64,000 nt of DNA. Source: Beta vulgaris subsp. vulgaris (Eukaryota > Streptophyta > Magnoliopsida > Caryophyllales > Amaranthaceae). Under the pieces are notes generated by a model. That model saw only the letters and a program-made list of their open reading frames with translations, made no database searches and was not told the DNA's origin. Shown one piece after another: positions 58,201 to 64,000 of the stretch. The stretch is taken from the NCBI RefSeq assembly GCF_026745355.1, contig NC_079207.1:32043734-32107733 (forward strand), written 5' to 3'. The position numbers and the translations under genes were made by a program. Position 1 is the first letter of the stretch, and every line of letters starts with the position of its first letter.

Positions 58201-59353
58201 AGGAGAGAAATTATTCGCTCTATTATATGTAAGTAACGACCGGAAATGGCCCTGAATAAGATCTTGTAACTCAGTTGGGTGGCTGATTCATTCGCCCAAG
58301 TCATTCCGTAAAATGTGTAGAAAGTTGCATTGCTGTTTTTGGTGCAGGCGGCAGAAAAGCAGTTTAGAAGGAAGCTCGCCCATCTGAATTGTTTGGGACT
58401 TCATCCATTGGTGCCAATAAGATAGGGCCAACGATGCGTATGTCATTAGCCGATTATGACATTGGGGGTAATCCGTGCCTTGAGCACACGAATTCACCCT
58501 CCCACCATGGAGTTGTAGTGTGTGAAAAATTAGCTTCCAATTCACACCCTAAGATAGTTTGCGATCAAGACACCACATTTTGAGCCTCGTGCGCAGCATA
58601 TCCAGCCATCGAGTAATAGTGTAAGCAGTTGAACCTAAAAATTGAATTTCCCAAATTTCCGCAATAATAGTTTTTACGTCATTAAATTGAAGGCTCTAAT
58701 TCTCAATTTGGTACGGCCGTCGCCTAGATCAAGGGGATTGAGTGGTTTGTAAAAGGATTGGACCATGGTCGGAATGAATAATTGGGAGGTTTCGAATGTT
58801 TGTGTGTGGGAACTCAGTCAACCAGTCCATGGACGCATAGCTCCGATCCAACCGTTCCATAATTAGCGCATCCTATTATTCGTCCATGTGAACCGAGGAC
58901 CATAGAACGGAATATCTTGCAAGTGTAGAGAAAGTTTCCAATTCAGAAAGTCTTCCCAGCCACGCATAGAAGAGTACCACCAGTTTTATCTAAGAACTGA
59001 TCAAGTTGTTTAAAGTTTGCCTACAATCAGGTACATAAAGTAAGGTTGAATGATGTGATGCAGTTGTTGCCAGAGTTGTTGTCGATTTTGATGTTGAGAC
59101 ATTCCATACAGATCAGACAGTGCCAGTCGATACCATTTATTGTAGTTCTCTTAAGAACAAAAAGTTGCTAGAACTAGCTAACACGTCTACAAGATAGGGA
59201 CCCCAACAAAAAAGAACTAATCCCCCCGTGTTTCCTCAGCGTCGACTCCAAAACAACTAGTTGGACTAGTAGACTGTAACAACTTACAAACCATATTTAC
59301 ATTGACTTAGTTTCTTGTAAAAACAAAAAAGACGGTTTAAACTATGACAAAAG
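55231..59353 (-). mobile_element. L1-type LINE, 5'-truncated in endonuclease, with probable TSD
   Basis: Minus-strand domains in order: end of the endonuclease (GPRFTWTNNR near 58900), RT (58122-57320; NDKSPGMDGYNVEFFKTHWS, PISLCNVLYKC, LFFADDSMFFF), the post-RT region (57331-56894; LNLNKSFVKFSPNV), zf-RVT-like (56304-56100; LFKREITRTSECPICLQDQE) and RNase H-like (55800-55385; LLTDSQQLVHNL). A run of T on the plus strand (55229-55238) is the poly(A) tail. TTAGTGTCTT occurs at 55221-55230 and 59354-59363, a plausible 10-bp target duplication. Many stops. Inactive. Confidence 0.85.
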
Positions 59354-59363
59354 TTAGTGTCTT

Positions 59364-59769
59364 AGTGAATATTGATTAACACAAAATAACATCTTATTGA
59401 TTTTTTTAAAAAATCTATTGATTTAGAACCATTCGAAAAAATTAGGATTACAGCAAGAACGAAAACCGAACAAGTTGATTTGAGTCATTCAACAGACGAC
59501 GATTGACCTATTTGTGGTTTCATCATTCGTGTATCAATCATTAATCAATATTCACTAATCAATATTAATTTACAATACTACAATTTCATAAGTTTAAAGT
59601 TCAAACAAACTTAATATTTTTTCATGATTTCCTATTTATAATTTCATAAGTTCATACTTCATGTCTTCATGTCTCCATCTTCACACAATCATACTTTCCT
59701 ATTAGACTCTATTGCTCTACATATTATTATATCTAATATTCTAATCTCATATTATCGTTTCTTAATTTA
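59364..59769. other. AT-rich spacer, no gene
   Basis: ATCAATATTCACTAATCAATATT near 59540 is a minor repeat. Ends in the 9-bp target site CTTAATTTA (59761-59769). Confidence 0.45.
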
Positions 59770-59950
59770 GGATTTTTTAACTACAATAATACAAACTTTT
59801 GTCCGTTCTCTCGCAATAATACAAACTTTTGATTATTTTTTAACTACTGGAGAAATTTTGATCAAAAGTTTGTATTATTAAAATTAATCAAAAGTTTGTA
59901 TTATTACAAGAAAACGGACAAAAATTTGTATTATTCTTGTTAAAAAATAC
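59770..59950. mobile_element. Foldback MULE-type MITE, 181 bp, 9-bp TSD
   Basis: Arms GGATTTTTTAAC...AATAATACAAACTTTTGTCCG and CGGACAAAAATTTGTATTAT...GTTAAAAAATAC are inverted over about 38 bp, with a second inner inverted pair. Perfect 9-bp flanks CTTAATTTA (59761-59769 and 59951-59959). No coding content. Confidence 0.85.
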
Positions 59951-60580
59951 CTTAATTTATAAGTCTTTAATTCAACCCATCTTTAACTCTTTTTATTGTT
60001 ATATACTAAGATAAAGAGTATGCAAGACTGAGTAGGATACTGACTAACTAAATGCTAAGTTTAATCTAATGACTCTAATAAATAATAATCTAATGGTTAA
60101 TTAGTATGGAGTATGATAATATAGACTATAGTCATAGATTATGGGTGTTAATTGTTAGGTTTTTTGTGCTAATAAAGAAGTGAGAATAAGTATTTTATAT
60201 CAATTATAAAATGTCCAAACTTCAAAATCAAAACTATTATATTAATTTGATAAATTGATGATTGATAATTATTCATTAATGATTAATCACTTTAAAGTTC
60301 AAGTATTTAATGTGTATGTATTAGTTCAAATATGAAATGTGCAACAAGTCAATAATCCAATAGCCATTAAGCATTAGCCAATAATATAAGTTAAGTGACT
60401 AAGTCTTAGTTTTGTCTTAGTAACTTTTAGAAGTAGTAATATAATTATCAATGTATATTGTATTATCATAATGATGATCAATTCACTATTCAAATCATCC
60501 AATCACATGTTAATTGTTATAACGATAAGTTATGATTTTGTAACTTAATATATATGAAAATTAATCATCCGACCATATTT
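59951..60580. other. AT-rich spacer, no gene
   Basis: Nothing recognised. Confidence 0.5.
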
Positions 60581-60589
60581 ATTCGATTT

Positions 60590-61090
60590 CAAACCCGACC
60601 CAAATCCATATAGAGAGTCGGCTTGACTCGACCCAATTGGGCAACTCCACCAAAAGACAGCTCGACCCTAACCAACTCAACCTGATACCGATTGGTTCCG
60701 ACCCAAGTTGTTCCGAAAGCTAGCTTAAGTCGACCCAACTATACCTAATGCCACCTTGTTCTGTGATTCATTTTCTTCTGACCCAAGTCTTTACGAGAGT
60801 CGATTTGTTCCGACCTTAGTCAATCCGATGCCGGCTTGAAACGACCCAAGTCCTTCTAAGATCCGACTTATTCCGACTCAAGTCCTTACGAGAGCCGATT
60901 TGTTCCGACCCAGGTCATTACGAGAGCCGATTTGTTGCGATCCAAGTCATTCCGAGAGCTCCCTCACCCACTTGTACCCGATTCAAGTACACCAGACCCA
61001 CACAGTTCCGACCTATTACACACACTAACCCAGATTATTCCGACTTAAATCATTCCGATCCAGGTTGGGTAAACTCAAATCCACCCAGTG
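60590..61090. repeat. CGACCCAAGTC-type degenerate repeat block, partly 32-bp tandem
   Basis: Variants of CCGACTCAAGTCCTTACGAG followed by AGCCGATTTGTT repeat with a 32-bp period at about 60880-60962; more irregular copies span 60590-61090. Confidence 0.65.
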
Positions 61091-61729
61091 GCCCACTTTA
61101 AGATGACTAGTCTTTCCCAAAATGGAAAGTATATAATTTAGTTTAAATTGTTGTATTTATTGTTGCTGAACTAAATATATTTTTAACCTAACTTATACTC
61201 CTGTAATTTTCCTTTTATATTTTTTCATGCTTATCAATGTATTTTTTCTATCATCAATATCTTGAATTACATATCAATAAACTAGGTTTAACTACCGTGC
61301 AAATTGCATGGGAAGTTTTTTGTTTTATACAAATTCAAATTTTATGTATTTTCCCTAAAATCACTGTGGAAATATTTAACTCATTATCTATGAAAGTGAT
61401 AATGTAAAAGAGAAGAATATAAAATTACATATAGGTTTGAAAAAGTAAATTTGATTTCATTATTAGCCATATACATGTTTTCCAAAGCATGAGATTAGCT
61501 ATAGAAAACCAATGGTTAAATTTATGATTATTTCCTTATTTAAAGAAAATAATGACTCACTTCATCTTTGATCTTGTTGTCTTTGCTTGTTAGGGTCTTG
61601 AATGCACACATTTGATTATCAATTTTTTTTAATAATATACCTAATAAATTAAATGAATTCAGGCATATCTTATATAATATTGTTAACACATAAGGATTAT
61701 TGAGATAAAATCATACGAAATTTTTCTAA
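61091..61729. other. AT-rich, with one hairpin-like motif
   Basis: CTACCGTGCAAATTGCATGG at about 61292-61311 resembles a Helitron-type terminal hairpin. No gene. Confidence 0.4.
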
Positions 61730-62945
61730 TTTTGGACATTGAGACAAAAGAGAATGGACATTCTAGAGAAGGAAGAAATACTTTTAACATATAACAATTG
61801 ATTTTAGACTTTAAAACTCCATGAGAACAACTCTATCTAAATTTCATAACTAATAACTTGTGATTTAAATTTTATGATCTTGTATTGAGAATAATTAAAT
61901 TTGACTTATGACCCATATGTTGTACATTTATGATTTTTGTAAAATGACCTTGATATCTGAAAATTTTGTCCAATACTTTTGAATCGATAATATGAAGTAT
62001 TTTTCACATATTACCATCAATGTCATTGACTATACTCAATGCTTTTTACGATCATGAGAATAACTATCTAAATTTCAAAATTAATAACTCATGATTTAAA
62101 TTTATGATCTTGTATTGAGAATATTTCAAATGGCTTATGTCCCGTACGTTCGATTTTAGCAAAATAGACTTGATATCTAAATTTTTTTTCGATACTTTTA
62201 AATTGGCCATATGAAGTGTTTATTACATGTTATTATCAATGTTATTGACTATAGTCAATGCTTTTAGGCTTTGAGAACTCCATGAACACAATTCTATCTA
62301 AATTTTAAAACTAATAACTTGTGATTTAAATTTTGTGATCTTGTATTGAGTTTAATTGAAATTGGCTTATGACCTGTTAACATTGTACAATTATGATTTT
62401 TGTAAAATGGACTTGATATCTGAAAATTTTGTTAATACATTTGAATTAGATATATCAATTACTAATTACATATTACTATCAATATCATTTACTATAACCA
62501 ATGCTTTTAGATTTCGGGAACTCCAAGAGAATAATTCTATCTAAATTTAAAACTCGTAACTTATTTAAATTTTACGGTCTCATATTGAGAATAACTAAAA
62601 TTGATGTATGATCCGTGCATTGCACATTTATGGTTTTTTTAGAAATGGACTTCATATCTGAAAAAATTATGTTTAATACTTTTGAATTGACAATATAAAA
62701 TATTTTCTACATACTACTATCAATGTCATTCACTATAGTTCATGCGTCTAGACTTTGAGAACTCCATGAGAATAATTTTATCTAAATTTCAAAACTCATA
62801 ACATGTTATATAAATTTTATGATCTTATATTTAAAATAACTAAAATTGATTTTGACATGTACGTTGTACAATTATAATTTTCATAAAATGAACTTGGTAT
62901 ATGAAAATTTTGTTCATAAGACATATATACACCAATTCCCAGGTA
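61730..62945. repeat. 230-242-bp tandem array, about five copies
   Basis: The motif CTATCTAAATTT recurs near 61832, 62064, 62293, 62535 and 62777. Each is followed by ATAACTxxTGATTTAAATT, TGATCTTGTATTGAG and a variable GTACGTTGTAC / CCGTGCATTGCAC palindrome. Copies are diverged. Short ORFs (62356-62544, 62846-63037) are shadows. Confidence 0.8.
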
Positions 62946-63416
62946 TCAAGGCTTTATGGCCGATCCCCAACCTTACTAATACCTCTTTAGAAGTTGCATT
63001 ACACATTGAAACACTTATGAATTTGTGTTGCTACTAATACTTACAATACGATGTATCTTATTTGCAAAATATATTCTCAATATAGTGTTTAACTTTTCAT
63101 CCTTTATTCAAGTTTAACTTGCTATGTATTTATATATATATTCTATAGTTCCATTTTTTTTTCTTCTATTGTAGCTACTTATAATTAGCCATCTTTTGTC
63201 TTAGAATTGTTGGAAGCTAATACTTTATTAACTTTTGCGAAATAATTAGTATAAGCTAATACTTTATTTGTGGAAGCGACACATTGGCCGATTTGGAGTT
63301 GGATACTATACGTGGTATTGAACATGTGAGGATCATTTTAGAGACGACATTTGGTGGAATAAATAATAACTTGATATGTAGGATTTATATACCTAGCTTT
63401 ATATCTCTATATTATA
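62946..63416. other. AT-rich spacer, no gene
   Basis: Contains a small duplication (TTGTTGGAAGCTAATACTTTATT... / TAGTATAAGCTAATACTTTATTT) at 63208-63270. Confidence 0.45.
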
Positions 63417-63675
63417 CTTCATCCGTTGAGAAATAGTTGCACCGTTTCATGTTTTCACGCTTGCCGATGTATGGTTTCAAACGTTAATATCTTCAATTAT
63501 CAATAAGTAAAAATTATAAAAAGTTAATATTAAAAAAATATACATTGAGATGAATCTAACAAGATCCCATATGACTATGTTTTTCCTAAAATATAAATCA
63601 CCAAATATAATCAAAGTATAAGATTTGAATACTAAATGCTATGCAAATGGTGCAACTATTTCTAAACGGAGGAAG
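63417..63675. mobile_element. Stowaway MITE, 259 bp
   Basis: TA flanks (63415-63416, 63676-63677). Ends CTTCATCCGTTGAGAAATAG and CTATTTCTAAACGGAGGAAG are inverted over about 27 bp. The core ATTGAGATGAATCTAACAAG matches the element at 25301. Confidence 0.93.
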
Positions 63676-63677
63676 TA

Positions 63678-64000
63678 TAAGCCAAGGGGGAGCAATGATG
63701 TCCCCTTAGGATTCACTTAAATTCCCCTCACAACATTCCACAACCTTAGCTAATAATAGACGATCTCAATTGAATAAATAAAGAGAGAGAAAAACAAGTG
63801 TGGTTTGATTTGGGGGAAATTGATGAAGATGATGTTCAGCCAATCCAACACAAATATTTTCTTATATATTTCACTTTTTCTACTTGAATGTAAAAATCAA
63901 TATTGTATATATTGTATTTCTCTTTATAATATTAGAATATTCTATTCGAAAAAGAAAGACTTCGTCGCCCGGAGGAAAGGGTCTTTTTTTATTCTCACGG
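63678..64000. other. Window end, AT-rich, no gene
   Basis: No ORF or repeat recognised. Confidence 0.5.

Noticed and set aside
1..64000. CRISPR arrays, bacterial operons, rRNA genes
   Set aside because: Tandem repeats present are direct arrays without unique spacers, and coding content is plant transposons; no rRNA motifs were recognised.

Overview
This 64-kb window looks like repeat-dense nuclear DNA of a flowering plant, probably a eudicot; the species cannot be read from the sequence. The reasons are Tat-lineage Ty3/gypsy and Ty1/copia retrotransposons, L1-type LINEs, MULE and hAT DNA transposons, Stowaway MITEs with TA target sites, and one intact intronless plant gene. I see no bacterial operons, rRNA genes, CRISPR array or clear organellar insert.

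The one convincing intact cellular gene is an adenylate isopentenyltransferase (IPT, cytokinin biosynthesis) at 23632-24603 (+). Nearly everything else is mobile DNA or its debris.

Layout. 1-4665: 3' end of a Tat-lineage element with two antisense coiled-coil ORFs, a 59-bp tandem array and LTR-like sequence. 5041-10440: remnant of a plant Ptta/En/Spm (Transposase_24-like) gene split by a 3647-bp solo LTR with a perfect 5-bp target duplication (6333-9979). 11764-19531: a decayed copia element whose middle is replaced by a CACTA-like end and a second Tat fragment, which again carries a spliced antisense gene and a 43-bp tandem array. 19673-23060: MITEs and a hAT derivative upstream of IPT. 25301-29248: Stowaway-like MITEs and a GATC-rich palindromic repeat. 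29667-30775: a hAT derivative containing repeated plant snRNA-type promoter motifs. 31237-32640: tandem Helitron-like units. 33278-35750: a MITE and two hAT derivatives. 36552-37043: a small MULE derivative. 37240-38795: a 1.55-kb CTG/CTA microsatellite. 39281-40210: minisatellites. 41393-42191: a hAT derivative. 42527-47993: a MULE with decayed transposase, split by a 5'-truncated LINE. 49620-54305: a LINE with ORF1 and ORF2. 55231-59353: a 5'-truncated LINE. 59770-63675: a foldback MULE MITE, a CGACCCAA repeat block, a 230-240-bp tandem array and a Stowaway MITE.

Insertion order can be read in several places: solo LTR into the CACTA gene, LINE into MULE, and CACTA/Tat pieces into copia. Five hAT derivatives keep perfect 8-bp target duplications, while the retroelement ORFs are full of stops and frameshifts. 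I found no multi-gene system that is clearly new. The observation most worth following is the 1.1-kb hAT derivative with four USE-plus-TATA modules at an identical 32-bp spacing (29978-30492). Boundaries and family names come from hand reading, without database searches.
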